A stretch of DNA of 64,000 nt, from the NCBI RefSeq assembly GCF_022440845.1, contig NZ_JAKNTO010000001.1, positions 2,294,001 to 2,358,000 of the forward strand. The letters run 5' to 3'. The translations under genes and the position numbers were made by a program. Positions within the stretch are counted from its first letter, which is position 1. Each line of letters begins with the position of its first letter. Positions 9,415-17,534 of this stretch are shown one piece after another. Source of the stretch: Ruminococcus sp. OA3. Lineage in GTDB: Bacteria; Bacillota; Clostridia; Lachnospirales; Lachnospiraceae. The notes beneath the pieces were generated by a model, which was not told the DNA's origin, did not search any database, and was given only the letters and a program-made list of their open reading frames with translations.

Positions 9415-10879
9415 CATAGGTATACAATTCTCGGAAAGAAATTTCGAATATGATGTCTATTCCCTGGTCCGCGCCTTTTACCCGGCGAGTAATGTACATA
9501 TGTACGTGCTGGGAGAAGAGGAACCGGCCGGGGAATTTGAATGTCTGCTTGCCCTGGGATACCGCGGGGACGGGATTGACTGCAGGATTTACATGAGCGG
9601 AGAAGAGAAATTCTGCGGTAAGGAGGACATCGATTTTTATAAGGAACGGCCGGAGACAAAGAATCGGCTGAAGCAGCTGGTCTACCGCGGCTTGTCCGAG
9701 GTAAGCCAAAGGACACTTCCGTGGGGGACACTTACGGGGATACGTCCTACGAAGATTCCCATGCATCTTCTGGAAGAAGGATGGAAAAACCCGCAGATCG
9801 CGGAATACATGCGCAGCACTTATTACGCAGGAAATGAAAAAACGGCGCTGGCGATCGCGATCGCAAACAGAGAACGGGCAATCCTAAAAGACATTGACTA
9901 TGAAAATGGCTACAGTCTGTATGTAGGAATTCCTTTCTGTCCGAGCATCTGCCTGTATTGCTCATTTGGTTCTCATCCGCTTGCAAAGTGGAGAGACAGG
10001 ATGGAAGAATACCTGGATGCGCTGATGAAAGAGATTACTTTTGTAAGCCGGGAATTTCGGGATAAAAAGCTCAATACGGTCTATATCGGCGGGGGTACAC
10101 CGACGACGCTGGAGCCGGAACAGATGAGAAGACTGCTGCGCCATATTACAGGATGTTTTGATTTTCAGGAACTGCAGGAATTTACAGTGGAAGCCGGGCG
10201 CCCGGACAGTATAACAGAAGAAAAGCTGATGCTGCTTAAGGAATTTCCGGTAAATCGTATTTCCATTAACCCACAGACGATGCATCAGAAAACGCTTGAT
10301 CTTATCGGGAGAGGGCATACAGTGGAACAGGTCAGGGACGCGTTTGTGCTTGCCAGGAAACTGTCCTTCGACAATATTAATATGGATCTGATCATTGGAC
10401 TGCCGGGCGAGGGAAAGGCGGAAGTAGAGGAGACGCTCCGTGAGATCGAGGCACTGCATCCGGACAGCATCACCGTGCATTCCCTCTCGCTGAAGAGAGC
10501 CACCAGGCTGCATTTGTTTAAGGATCAATATGAGGAGATATCTTTCGAGAACAGCCAGGAAATCATGGAAATGGCGGAAAAATCTGCAATGAGACTTGAC
10601 ATGCACCCCTATTATCTGTATCGTCAGAAAAATATTGCCGGAAATTTTGAAAATGTAGGGTATGCAAAGGTTGACAAAGCGGGAATTTACAATATACTGA
10701 TTATGGAAGAGAAACAATCAATCCTGGCTGTGGGCGCAGGCGCCTCAACGAAGCTGGTCTTTGATCATGGCAGCCGGATTGAACGTGTGGAAAATGTGAA
10801 GGATGTCACCCATTACATTTCTCGTATCGATGAGATGATTGAACGAAAGAAAACAGGAATAGAAAAGTGGTTGAAATAG
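9407..10879 (+). CDS. hemZ: HemZ-type radical SAM coproporphyrinogen dehydrogenase
   Basis: Oxygen-independent coproporphyrinogen III oxidase-like radical SAM enzyme of the HemZ group; HemZ is known from Firmicutes, but its activity is less certain than that of HemN. TTG 9407 is chosen because AAGAGGT lies 9 bases upstream and the protein then starts MLNIGIQFSERNFEYDV, the usual short HemZ start. ATG 9386 is an alternative without a ribosome site. The radical SAM cluster is C178/C182/C185 (CPSICLYC), followed by YIGGGTPTTL. The C-terminal part has the HemZ-like segment NFENVGYAK. No heme pathway genes lie nearby. It overlaps the upstream hydrolase by 8 bases and the next gene by 13. Confidence 0.85.
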   Translation: MLNIGIQFSERNFEYDVYSLVRAFYPASNVHMYVLGEEEPAGEFECLLALGYRGDGIDCRIYMSGEEKFCGKEDIDFYKERPETKNRLKQLVYRGLSEVSQRTLPWGTLTGIRPTKIPMHLLEEGWKNPQIAEYMRSTYYAGNEKTALAIAIANRERAILKDIDYENGYSLYVGIPFCPSICLYCSFGSHPLAKWRDRMEEYLDALMKEITFVSREFRDKKLNTVYIGGGTPTTLEPEQMRRLLRHITGCFDFQELQEFTVEAGRPDSITEEKLMLLKEFPVNRISINPQTMHQKTLDLIGRGHTVEQVRDAFVLARKLSFDNINMDLIIGLPGEGKAEVEETLREIEALHPDSITVHSLSLKRATRLHLFKDQYEEISFENSQEIMEMAEKSAMRLDMHPYYLYRQKNIAGNFENVGYAKVDKAGIYNILIMEEKQSILAVGAGASTKLVFDHGSRIERVENVKDVTHYISRIDEMIERKKTGIEKWLK

Positions 10880-11460
10880 ATAAGACTAAAAAGTATATCA
10901 ATGAGAAACATCTTCTGACGTATACGCTGGATGATCAGATCGTGCACGCCATGCTCGTCAGCAACCTTTCGTATTCGGTAGCTGAGGAACTGGGACTTGC
11001 GGAGGAGACCTGCCAGTACCTCTTTGATGCAGGCATCCTGCACGATATCGGAAAGGAAAAACTGGGAGCTTACATTTATGAGGAAGAGAGCAACCCGCTG
11101 ATTGTAGAAGAGATGAAATACGTGCGCATGCATTCAACGCTTGGGTATGAGATACTGAAAGAGCGCGGGTATCCGGATATCATTCTGCAGTCAGTGCTCC
11201 ATCACCATGAGAATATGGACGGGAGCGGTTACCCGGATAACCTCCGGGGCGAGGAGATTCCTTACGGTGCACGTATCATACGGGTCTGTGATGTATTTGC
11301 AGCATTGATCTCAGACCGTCCATATCGAAAATCATTTGACCAGGATACGGCCATGGAACTTATGATTGAAGAAGTGAAAAATTTTGACATCAAGGTCTTC
11401 CTGGCGTTCCAGCGTGTCATTCATCGTAAAAACTACCAGGATCTGGTATTGATAGAGTGA
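10867..11460 (+). CDS. Stand-alone HD-GYP domain protein
   Basis: A 197-residue cytoplasmic protein that is essentially one HD-GYP domain. It shows AGILHDIGKEKLG (the HD pair), a further His in the HSTLGYEIL segment, and HHHENMDGSGYPDNLRGEEIP, which carries the GYP signature. This is the c-di-GMP phosphodiesterase class, and all motif residues appear intact, so activity is plausible. No receiver or sensor domain is attached. The start is GTG 10867, 13 bases inside hemZ, with only a weak upstream AGGAA, so translation is probably coupled to hemZ. Partners are unknown; other c-di-GMP proteins lie in the signalling island 33 kb away. Confidence 0.8.
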   Translation: MVEIDKTKKYINEKHLLTYTLDDQIVHAMLVSNLSYSVAEELGLAEETCQYLFDAGILHDIGKEKLGAYIYEEESNPLIVEEMKYVRMHSTLGYEILKERGYPDIILQSVLHHHENMDGSGYPDNLRGEEIPYGARIIRVCDVFAALISDRPYRKSFDQDTAMELMIEEVKNFDIKVFLAFQRVIHRKNYQDLVLIE

Positions 11461-11463
11461 TAC

Positions 11464-11628
11464 CAGGGCCAGAAGGTTATGCGTTTCATGTTCGTATGAA
11501 AAAAACATGACTCTGGACCCTGTCAGAAAGTAGCCCGATCAGAGCGGATTTCTGATGTTTTAGAATTGTGGGAGCACGTTGTGCGGAGCAATTCGTAGGT
11601 ATCATGGTGGCAAATTATCTTCGCCACC
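11464..11628 (+). promoter_or_regulatory. Structured leader upstream of hisS
   Basis: The 198-base gap before hisS is packed with helices. One long stem has arms at 11464-11473 and 11512-11522 with one bulged base and an inner hairpin TTTCAT/ATGAAA. A second (11524-11553) pairs CAGAAA with TTTCTG around CCG/CGG. A third pairs 11563-11568 with 11589-11594 around an inner GCAC/GTGC helix. The last is GGTGGC/GCCACC at 11606-11611 and 11623-11628. The third element has TGGGAGC at 11569, one base off the T-box bulge, and TGGG would pair with the CCCA end of tRNA-His. A clear specifier loop and terminator were not found, so a T-box is only a candidate. Confidence 0.4.
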
Positions 11629-11658
11629 GACATTTCAGAATAAAAGGAGAGAAACATT

Positions 11659-12915
11659 ATGGCATTGAAGAAGAAACCGGTTACAGGGATGAAGGATATC
11701 CTGCCGGCAGAGATGGCGATCCGCGATTATGTGATCCGCCTGATCAAGGAGACATATGCGACATTTGGGTTTTCCTCAATGGAGACGCCGTGCGTGGAAC
11801 ATATTGAGAATCTCTGCAGCAAACAGGGCGGAGAAAATGAAAAGCTGATCTTCAAGATTTTAAAAAGGGGAGAGAAACTTAAGATTAATGAGGCGGAATC
11901 AGAAAATGATCTTGTGGACGGCGGTCTGCGTTATGATCTGACAGTTCCCCTGTCCCGATATTATGCAAACCATGCAAATGAGCTTCCCAGTCCGTTCAAG
12001 GCGCTTCAGATGGGAAATGTGTGGAGAGCTGACCGCCCGCAGCGCGGACGTTTCCGCCAGTTTATGCAGTGTGATATTGATATTCTGGGAGAGCCGACGA
12101 TTCTGGCGGAGATCGAGCTGATTCTCGCAACGACCACATTGCTCGGAAAACTGGATTTCAAAAACTTTACGATCCGCATCAATGACCGCAGGATACTGAA
12201 AGCTATGGCGGCGTACAGTGGATTTGCACCCGAGTCATTTGACACGGTGTTTATCATTCTGGATAAGATGGACAAGATCGGTATGGAGGGTGTCGCAAAA
12301 GAGCTTGCAAAGGAAGGTTTTGCGCAGGAATCCATCGATAAATATCTTTCAATGTTCCGCGAGGTCACAGAGGGCATCGAAGGCGTGCGCTATCTTAAGG
12401 AAAAACTGGATGGCGTGCTGGATGCGCAGTATGCGGATGACCTCGAGATGATTATGAAGAGTGTGGATGCAGTAAAAAATGCGGATTTTAAGATCGCATT
12501 TGACCCGACATTGGTGCGAGGTATGTCTTATTATACCGGTCCTATTTTTGAGATTTCCATGGATGAGTTCGGAGGGTCTGTCGGCGGCGGCGGGCGTTAC
12601 GATGAAATGATCGGAAAGTTTACGGGAAATGACACCAGTGCCTGCGGATTTTCCATCGGGTTTGAACGGATTGTCATGCTGCTTCTGGAACGTGGATACC
12701 AGGTTCCCGGGACTGCCGGGAAGACAGCACTGCTGATTGAAAAAGGGATGCCGGCCGACAAGCTGCTGGTTGTCCTGAACGAAGCCGATAAGCTGAGGAG
12801 CGCCGGTACACAGGTGACGATTGCGGTGATGAAGAAAAATAAAAAGTTCCAGAAAGAACAGCTGACAGAAGAAGGGTATGAGACATTCCAGGAATTTTTT
12901 ATCGATAAAATGTAG
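11659..12915 (+). CDS. hisS: Histidine--tRNA ligase
   Basis: Class II aminoacyl-tRNA synthetase that charges tRNA-His. The 418-residue length is normal. It begins with the family's GMKDILPAEM segment. Motif 2 lies around VWRADRPQRGRFRQFMQCDID. The histidine-specific stretch around LVRGMSYYTGPIFEI is followed by GGGGRYD, and motif 3 is GFSIGFERI. The C-terminal anticodon-binding domain starts near residue 325. ATG 11659 has AAAGGAGA about 8 bases upstream. aspS follows after 20 bases, and hisS-aspS is a widespread pair in Firmicutes. Expression is probably controlled through the structured leader upstream. Confidence 0.96.
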   Translation: MALKKKPVTGMKDILPAEMAIRDYVIRLIKETYATFGFSSMETPCVEHIENLCSKQGGENEKLIFKILKRGEKLKINEAESENDLVDGGLRYDLTVPLSRYYANHANELPSPFKALQMGNVWRADRPQRGRFRQFMQCDIDILGEPTILAEIELILATTTLLGKLDFKNFTIRINDRRILKAMAAYSGFAPESFDTVFIILDKMDKIGMEGVAKELAKEGFAQESIDKYLSMFREVTEGIEGVRYLKEKLDGVLDAQYADDLEMIMKSVDAVKNADFKIAFDPTLVRGMSYYTGPIFEISMDEFGGSVGGGGRYDEMIGKFTGNDTSACGFSIGFERIVMLLLERGYQVPGTAGKTALLIEKGMPADKLLVVLNEADKLRSAGTQVTIAVMKKNKKFQKEQLTEEGYETFQEFFIDKM

Positions 12916-12935
12916 AGCAGACGGAGGATTATGAA

Positions 12936-14741
12936 ATGGCAGAGTCAATGAAGGGACTGAAACGTTCCCATCGCTGTACGGAGTTAACAAGCGCCAACAT
13001 CGGAGAGACAGTCACTCTGATGGGATGGGTACAAAAGGGAAGAAATAAAGGTGGTATCGTATTTGTCGATCTGCGCGACAGAAGCGGCATGATTCAGCTG
13101 ATTTTTGAAAATGGAAGTATTGATGAAGAGGGATTTGAGAAAGCGGGGCGGCTGCGAAGTGAATTTGTCATAGCGGTTGTGGGTAAAGTGGAGGCACGTT
13201 CCGGAGCCGTCAATGAAAACCTGAAGACGGGCGACATTGAGATTCGTGTAAATACGCTCAGAATTCTCTCAGAATCAGAGACACCTCCGTTTCCAATTGA
13301 GGAAAACAGCAAAACGAAGGAAGAACTTCGTCTGAAATACCGTTCTCTGGATCTACGCAGACCTGATATTCAAAAGAATCTGATCATGCGTTCCAAAGTT
13401 GCGATGCTGACCAGAATGTTCCTGGAAAAGGAAGGATTTCTGGAGATCGAGACACCGATGCTCACAAAGAGCACCCCGGAGGGGGCACGTGATTATCTCG
13501 TGCCGAGCCGTGTGCATCCTGGCAGCTTCTATGCACTTCCGCAGTCTCCCCAGCTGTTCAAACAGCTGCTGATGTGTTCAGGTTATGACCGTTATCTTCA
13601 GATTGCCAAATGTTTTCGCGATGAGGATCTGCGTGCTGACCGTCAGCCGGAGTTTACGCAGATCGATATGGAGCTTGCATTTGTAGATGTGGATGAAGTC
13701 ATTGACGTCAATGAACGACTGCTTGCCCATCTGTTCCGGGAAGTACTGGGAGTCGAGGTACAGCTGCCGATCCAGAGAATGACATGGCAGGAAGCCATGG
13801 ACCGATTTGGTTCTGATAAACCGGATCTGCGTTTCGGCATGGAATTAACTGACGTTTCAGGGATTGTCAAAGACTGTGAGTTCGTGGTATTCAAAAATGC
13901 GCTGGAAGCCGGTGGAAGTGTGCGCGGCATCAATGCAAAAGGCCAGGGCTCGATGCCGAGAAAGAAAATCGACAAGCTGGTCGATTTTGCAAAAGATTAC
14001 GGGGCTAAGGGCCTGGCATATCTGGCGGTAGGCGATGACGGAACCTATAAATCTTCCTTTGCGAAATTTATGAAGGAGGAAGAGCTGAAAGCCCTGGCTG
14101 ATGCCATGCAGGCAGAACCGGGAGATCTGTTACTATTTGCCGCCGACAGGAATAAGGTAGTCTGGGATGTGCTTGGAGCATTGCGTCTGGAGCTCACAAA
14201 ACAGATGGAGCTGCTGGATAAAGATGAATATCGTTTCGTGTGGATCACAGAATTCCCGCTGCTTGAGTGGTCTGAGGAACAAAACCGTTATACTGCGATG
14301 CATCACCCGTTTACCATGCCGATGGATGAAGATCTGCATTTGCTGGACAGTGATCCGGGTGCCGTGCGTGCCAAAGCCTATGATATTGTTCTGAACGGTA
14401 CGGAGATCGGCGGAGGAAGCGTCAGAATCCATCAAAATGATATACAGGTAAAGATGTTTGAGATGCTGGGCTTCACAAAGGAAGAAGCAGCTGAGCGCTT
14501 TGGCTTTTTGCTGACAGCATTTAAATACGGGGTGCCTCCTCATGCGGGACTTGCGTATGGACTGGACCGTCTGGTGATGCTGATGGCGAAAGAGGACAGT
14601 ATCCGTGATGTTATCGCATTTCCGAAAGTCAAAGATGCTTCCTGTCTGATGTCAGAAGCACCGGGAACAGTGGACGATAAACAGCTGGAAGAACTGTGTC
14701 TGGAAGTGGAGCTGCCCAAGAAGGAAACACAGAGCGAATAA
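12936..14741 (+). CDS. aspS: Aspartate--tRNA ligase
   Basis: Class II synthetase of the bacterial AspRS type, 601 residues. It has an N-terminal OB-fold anticodon-binding domain (about 8-110, with GWVQKGRNKGGIVFVDLRDRSG), the class II core with motif 2 near KCFRDEDLRADRQPEFTQID, the bacterial GAD insertion (about 290-410), and motif 3 near GLAYGLDRLVMLM. ATG 12936 has GGAGG 8 bases upstream; the ATG at 12931 is out of frame. Whether it also charges tRNA-Asn depends on the presence of GatCAB elsewhere and cannot be told here. The operon ends at a bidirectional terminator 40 bases downstream. Confidence 0.96.
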   Translation: MAESMKGLKRSHRCTELTSANIGETVTLMGWVQKGRNKGGIVFVDLRDRSGMIQLIFENGSIDEEGFEKAGRLRSEFVIAVVGKVEARSGAVNENLKTGDIEIRVNTLRILSESETPPFPIEENSKTKEELRLKYRSLDLRRPDIQKNLIMRSKVAMLTRMFLEKEGFLEIETPMLTKSTPEGARDYLVPSRVHPGSFYALPQSPQLFKQLLMCSGYDRYLQIAKCFRDEDLRADRQPEFTQIDMELAFVDVDEVIDVNERLLAHLFREVLGVEVQLPIQRMTWQEAMDRFGSDKPDLRFGMELTDVSGIVKDCEFVVFKNALEAGGSVRGINAKGQGSMPRKKIDKLVDFAKDYGAKGLAYLAVGDDGTYKSSFAKFMKEEELKALADAMQAEPGDLLLFAADRNKVVWDVLGALRLELTKQMELLDKDEYRFVWITEFPLLEWSEEQNRYTAMHHPFTMPMDEDLHLLDSDPGAVRAKAYDIVLNGTEIGGGSVRIHQNDIQVKMFEMLGFTKEEAAERFGFLLTAFKYGVPPHAGLAYGLDRLVMLMAKEDSIRDVIAFPKVKDASCLMSEAPGTVDDKQLEELCLEVELPKKETQSE

Positions 14742-14780
14742 CAGATTCTGACTGTGTTTTGCAGGAATCCTCATGTAAAT

Positions 14781-14816
14781 AAACAAAAAGGACACCGATA
14801 AGTGTCCTTTTTGTTT
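14781..14816. terminator. Bidirectional terminator between aspS and lipoprotein gene
   Basis: A perfect 15-bp inverted repeat (arms 14781-14795 and 14802-14816) has an A-rich left end and a T-rich right end, so it works as an intrinsic terminator in both directions. It separates hisS-aspS on the plus strand from the convergent minus-strand pair. Confidence 0.9.
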
Positions 14817-14820
14817 ATGG

Positions 14821-15981
14821 TCATTCGGCTGATGCGGTGGCGTCAGCCGGTTCTGCGCTGCCGCCCTCATCCGGGTCGGTTGATATACCGGCGACTGCCT
14901 CATCGATATTGCCAAGGATAGCTTCTGCGACTGCATCGTCCATCTTCAGCTTCCAGTTGGTCCCGTCGTTGACGAGAACAAGAGTTATGGAAGTGGTTGA
15001 CGAAGACGTATTGTGCGTGATGCTGTCCAGCAGTATCTGGTTGGCTTTGGAAAGCCTGACGGAAAAGCCGTCGGCCAGAGCCTGCGCTGTATTTGTGTAA
15101 GCTGCCACACTCTCCTGATAATCATGTATGATGCTGTGGCTGTCACAGCTCGTAATATCCATGGTGACGTTTGCCGTAATGCCGTCATTTTCGGAAGCTG
15201 TGATCTCGTAGTCGAGATATTGCAGAATCTGAGCAGCGAGTGCTTTGGCAATCGTACGTTTGTATTCATCATCTGCAGAAAACAGCTCGTCCAGCGACAA
15301 AAACTGATTCATCTGCTCTGTGTCAAAATTCTTGATCGTGTCAAAGTGCAGAGCCACAATCTCTTCAGGTGTGAAGAGCTCCGGGTCAGCCGCATAGGTG
15401 ACAAAACCGCCAACCAGGGCATTTTCCAAATCAGAGTCCCGCTCCAGTTTCCACGTTTCTCCTGTACGGGTGAGCGTGACAGGATAATCACTGGTTACAG
15501 TCTCGTAATCGTTGACAGTCAGAAGATCATGCAGCGTCAGATAATAATCCTCCAGAGAATATTCGACCCGGCTTGGGTTGGCTAGATTCTGCAGCTGTTT
15601 GACGATGGACCGGGAGGTGTAATCCTTTGCGAGCTTTCTGGCATCGATCGTTTTCAGCTTCAGGGTCGCCGATGCTTTCTGCGAGTCCTCATCAATCTGG
15701 ATGTTTTTAATATCATAATCAAAGTTTTTGAAAAACAGTGAAAAGACATCAATGACCTCCGCCGGAAGCTTCTCTGCAGACATATCTTCAAAAAGACTGG
15801 AGTTGGAAAGGTGTTCTGCGATGCCTGCCTGGTCGTCAGTCTTCAGCAGGTCGAGTTCACTCCTGATACAGTCTGTGACCGCTTTCTGTTCCTCAGAGAC
15901 ACATCCGGTCAGGAGCCAGGCGGATAAAACAGCTGCCGCGCACAGAGTGAGATAACGTAGGGGGTGGAAGGTCCTGCTCAT
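14821..15981 (-). CDS. Lipoprotein of unknown function
   Basis: A 386-residue predicted lipoprotein. The signal peptide ends in the lipobox LTGC with the acylated cysteine at C27, placing the protein on the outer face of the membrane. The mature part has two repeated alpha/beta segments of similar layout (a helical acidic stretch, then beta strands ending in TWKLE and NWKLK motifs near 175 and 340), so it may be an internal duplication. The C-terminal tail is rich in Ala, Glu and Ser. I do not recognise a catalytic motif. Its ATG overlaps the stop of the upstream CBS gene as ATGA, so the two are coupled. Similar secreted proteins in this family usually have no assigned function. Confidence 0.8.
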   Translation of the reverse strand: MSRTFHPLRYLTLCAAAVLSAWLLTGCVSEEQKAVTDCIRSELDLLKTDDQAGIAEHLSNSSLFEDMSAEKLPAEVIDVFSLFFKNFDYDIKNIQIDEDSQKASATLKLKTIDARKLAKDYTSRSIVKQLQNLANPSRVEYSLEDYYLTLHDLLTVNDYETVTSDYPVTLTRTGETWKLERDSDLENALVGGFVTYAADPELFTPEEIVALHFDTIKNFDTEQMNQFLSLDELFSADDEYKRTIAKALAAQILQYLDYEITASENDGITANVTMDITSCDSHSIIHDYQESVAAYTNTAQALADGFSVRLSKANQILLDSITHNTSSSTTSITLVLVNDGTNWKLKMDDAVAEAILGNIDEAVAGISTDPDEGGSAEPADATASAE

Positions 15982-16436
15982 GACGGACCACCTACACCGC
16001 CACCGGAAGCAGTTTTATCGCCACCTTGTCCGGGTCCTTTCAGCTTCTGGAAGCAATATTCCAGGATATCTTTACGAGTGATGATGCCGATGAATTTACC
16101 TTCATCATCCACTACAGGTACGAAGTTCTGCCGCATGGCAGTCATCACGAGGTCTTCAATATTACAGTTGATATTGACAGGATTATTATGCCATCGCCTC
16201 GATACCTGACGAATAGGCAGATCCTCCGCCTCATGCAGTGTCAGTGAGTATTTATCTTTGATAACACGAAGGAGGTCACCTTCCGTAATCGTCCCAATGT
16301 ACGCACCGCTCCGGTTCAGAATGGGGATTGCGGTATATTTATGGTGTTCCATTTTTTCAAGCGTCTGTCTGAGTGAAAAATCATCATAAATATATTCCAC
16401 TTCACTTTTGGGTGTTAGAAAAAATAAAATATTCAT
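15978..16436 (-). CDS. Paired CBS-domain protein
   Basis: A 152-residue cytoplasmic protein made of two CBS domains (about 7-62 and 72-132) with the usual IPILN..YIGTITEGDLL and VPVVDD..FIGIITRKDIL patterns. Such pairs bind adenosine nucleotides and act as regulatory modules. A short Gly-rich tail follows. No enzymatic domain is attached, so it may be a free-standing sensor. AAGGAGT lies about 8 bases before the start on the minus strand. It heads a two-gene minus-strand operon with a lipoprotein, an unusual pairing with no clear functional reading. Confidence 0.85.
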   Translation of the reverse strand: MNILFFLTPKSEVEYIYDDFSLRQTLEKMEHHKYTAIPILNRSGAYIGTITEGDLLRVIKDKYSLTLHEAEDLPIRQVSRRWHNNPVNINCNIEDLVMTAMRQNFVPVVDDEGKFIGIITRKDILEYCFQKLKGPGQGGDKTASGGGVGGPS

Positions 16437-16467
16437 TATGTATACTCCTTATAGTAACGTTGTCTCT

Positions 16468-16473
16468 ATTATA
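16468..16473 (-). promoter_or_regulatory. -10 element for the CBS-lipoprotein operon
   Basis: TATAAT on the minus strand lies about 32 bases upstream of the CBS gene start. No good -35 hexamer was found at 16-18 bases, so the promoter is tentative. It is divergent from the plus-strand element at 16559-16567. Confidence 0.4.
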
Positions 16474-16558
16474 TACTATTTGCATGAAAAAGTGTGGAAA
16501 AGCGTGCCAAAAATTTATTAATTTTTTCTTACGTAACAACCATAACCAGCCAATGGTG

Positions 16559-16567
16559 TGGTATAAT
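16559..16567 (+). promoter_or_regulatory. Extended -10 element before the LUD gene
   Basis: TGGTATAAT fits an extended -10 promoter (TGn plus TATAAT) without a recognisable -35. If used, the transcript would carry a leader of about 300 bases containing the hairpin cluster that precedes the LUD-domain gene. Confidence 0.4.
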
Positions 16568-16608
16568 GTACGCGACCCCAATGAGCCGTGCAAAATACAA
16601 CGAAGCAC

Positions 16609-16849
16609 AGGGGGCTGTGCTTGCACATCCCCCTGCGGTGAGGCAGTATTTTATAGGGCGAAGCCCGCGAACGAGCGCCAGCGAGTTTAGCACGGCGGGA
16701 TACCGTATAGAAACAAACAAACTTCCCCTGCGAGCGAAGCGCCCGCAGGGTCCCCAACCGCCCGGAACTACCATCCCGCGAGCGAAGCGTCTGCGGGAAC
16801 CCCATACCAGCACAATTAAACTCTCCCTGCGAGCGAAGCGCCCGCAGGG
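16609..16849. repeat. Hairpin-repeat cluster upstream of LUD gene
   Basis: This GC-rich segment fills most of the 444-base gap between the CBS and LUD genes. It begins with a strong hairpin (AGGGGG/CCCCCT plus TGTG/CACA, 16609-16634) and a small GGGC/GCCC hairpin near 16657. Three related 25-base hairpins follow at 16726-16750, 16774-16798 and 16825-16849. All share the core GCGAGCGAAGCG. Copies 1 and 3 are identical with CCCTGCG/CGCAGGG arms; copy 2 has TCCCGC/GCGGGA arms, a change that keeps the pairing. The reading frame of the LUD gene stays open through the cluster, but this is not believable coding sequence. Confidence 0.75.
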
Positions 16850-16880
16850 ATACCGTCACAACCAAACGGAGGGAACACAT

Positions 16881-17516
16881 ATGAATTATAAATCACAAAG
16901 TTATGAAAACACTGCCAAAACCATCATAAAAAAATTCGAGAAACGCGGCATGACAGCCTTCTACTGTCCGGATAAAACATCAGCAAAAGAACAGGTGCTC
17001 AGTCTTCTGGATGAAAACAGCAGCGTAACCTGGGGCGGTTCCGTGACGCTGGAGGAGACAGGCATTATCGATGCCGTTAAAAACGGTCCATATAAAGCTA
17101 TCGACAGAAAATCTGCCGGGACTCCCGAGGAGGCCCGCAGACTGTACGGAGAGATTGTCTGTTCCGACTCATTTTTGATGAGCACAAACGCGTTCACACT
17201 GGATGGCGAACTGATCAATATTGACGGAAACGGAAACAGGGTGGCGTGTCTCATCACCGGCCCGCGCCAGGTGATCGTCGTGACAGGCATGAATAAACTT
17301 GTAAAAAACGTACAGGAGGGTATCGACCGTGTCAGGACACTGGCTACACCCCCCAATGCGATTCGTGTGGGCGCCGGCACACCGTGTTCAATAACAGGGG
17401 TCTGTGCAGACTGTACAGGCAGCGAATGTATTTGCTGTCAGGAAGTTATCACGCGTGTTTCCAGAGAGAGAGGACGCATAAAAATTATATTAGTGGGAGA
17501 AGAGCTGGGATTTTAA
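16881..17516 (+). CDS. LUD-domain protein
   Basis: A 211-residue protein of the LUD (LutC/YkgG-like, formerly DUF162) family, related to subunits of lactate-utilisation enzymes but found alone here. ATG 16881 has GGAGG about 10 bases upstream; an open frame continues far upstream through repeats and is rejected. Typical segments are WGGSVTLEETGI, DRKSAGTPEEARR, SDSFLMSTNAFTLDGELINIDGNGNRVA and GVNK-like GMNKLVKN. The C-terminus carries a cluster of cysteines (positions near CSITGVCADCTGSECICCQE) that could bind a metal or iron-sulfur cluster. No lutA or lutB partner is adjacent, so a role in lactate use cannot be claimed. argS follows after 18 bases. Confidence 0.8.
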   Translation: MNYKSQSYENTAKTIIKKFEKRGMTAFYCPDKTSAKEQVLSLLDENSSVTWGGSVTLEETGIIDAVKNGPYKAIDRKSAGTPEEARRLYGEIVCSDSFLMSTNAFTLDGELINIDGNGNRVACLITGPRQVIVVTGMNKLVKNVQEGIDRVRTLATPPNAIRVGAGTPCSITGVCADCTGSECICCQEVITRVSRERGRIKIILVGEELGF

Positions 17517-17534
17517 ACCGGCGCAGGAGGGACA

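Noticed and set aside
11559-11628. T-box riboswitch upstream of hisS as a firm call
   Set aside because: The bulge resembles the T-box motif, but no specifier loop, full stem I or terminator could be placed, so it is listed only as a structured leader.
16494-16880. N-terminal extension of the LUD protein through the hairpin cluster
   Set aside because: The frame is open but passes through palindromic repeats. The ATG at 16881 has a good ribosome site and matches the family start.
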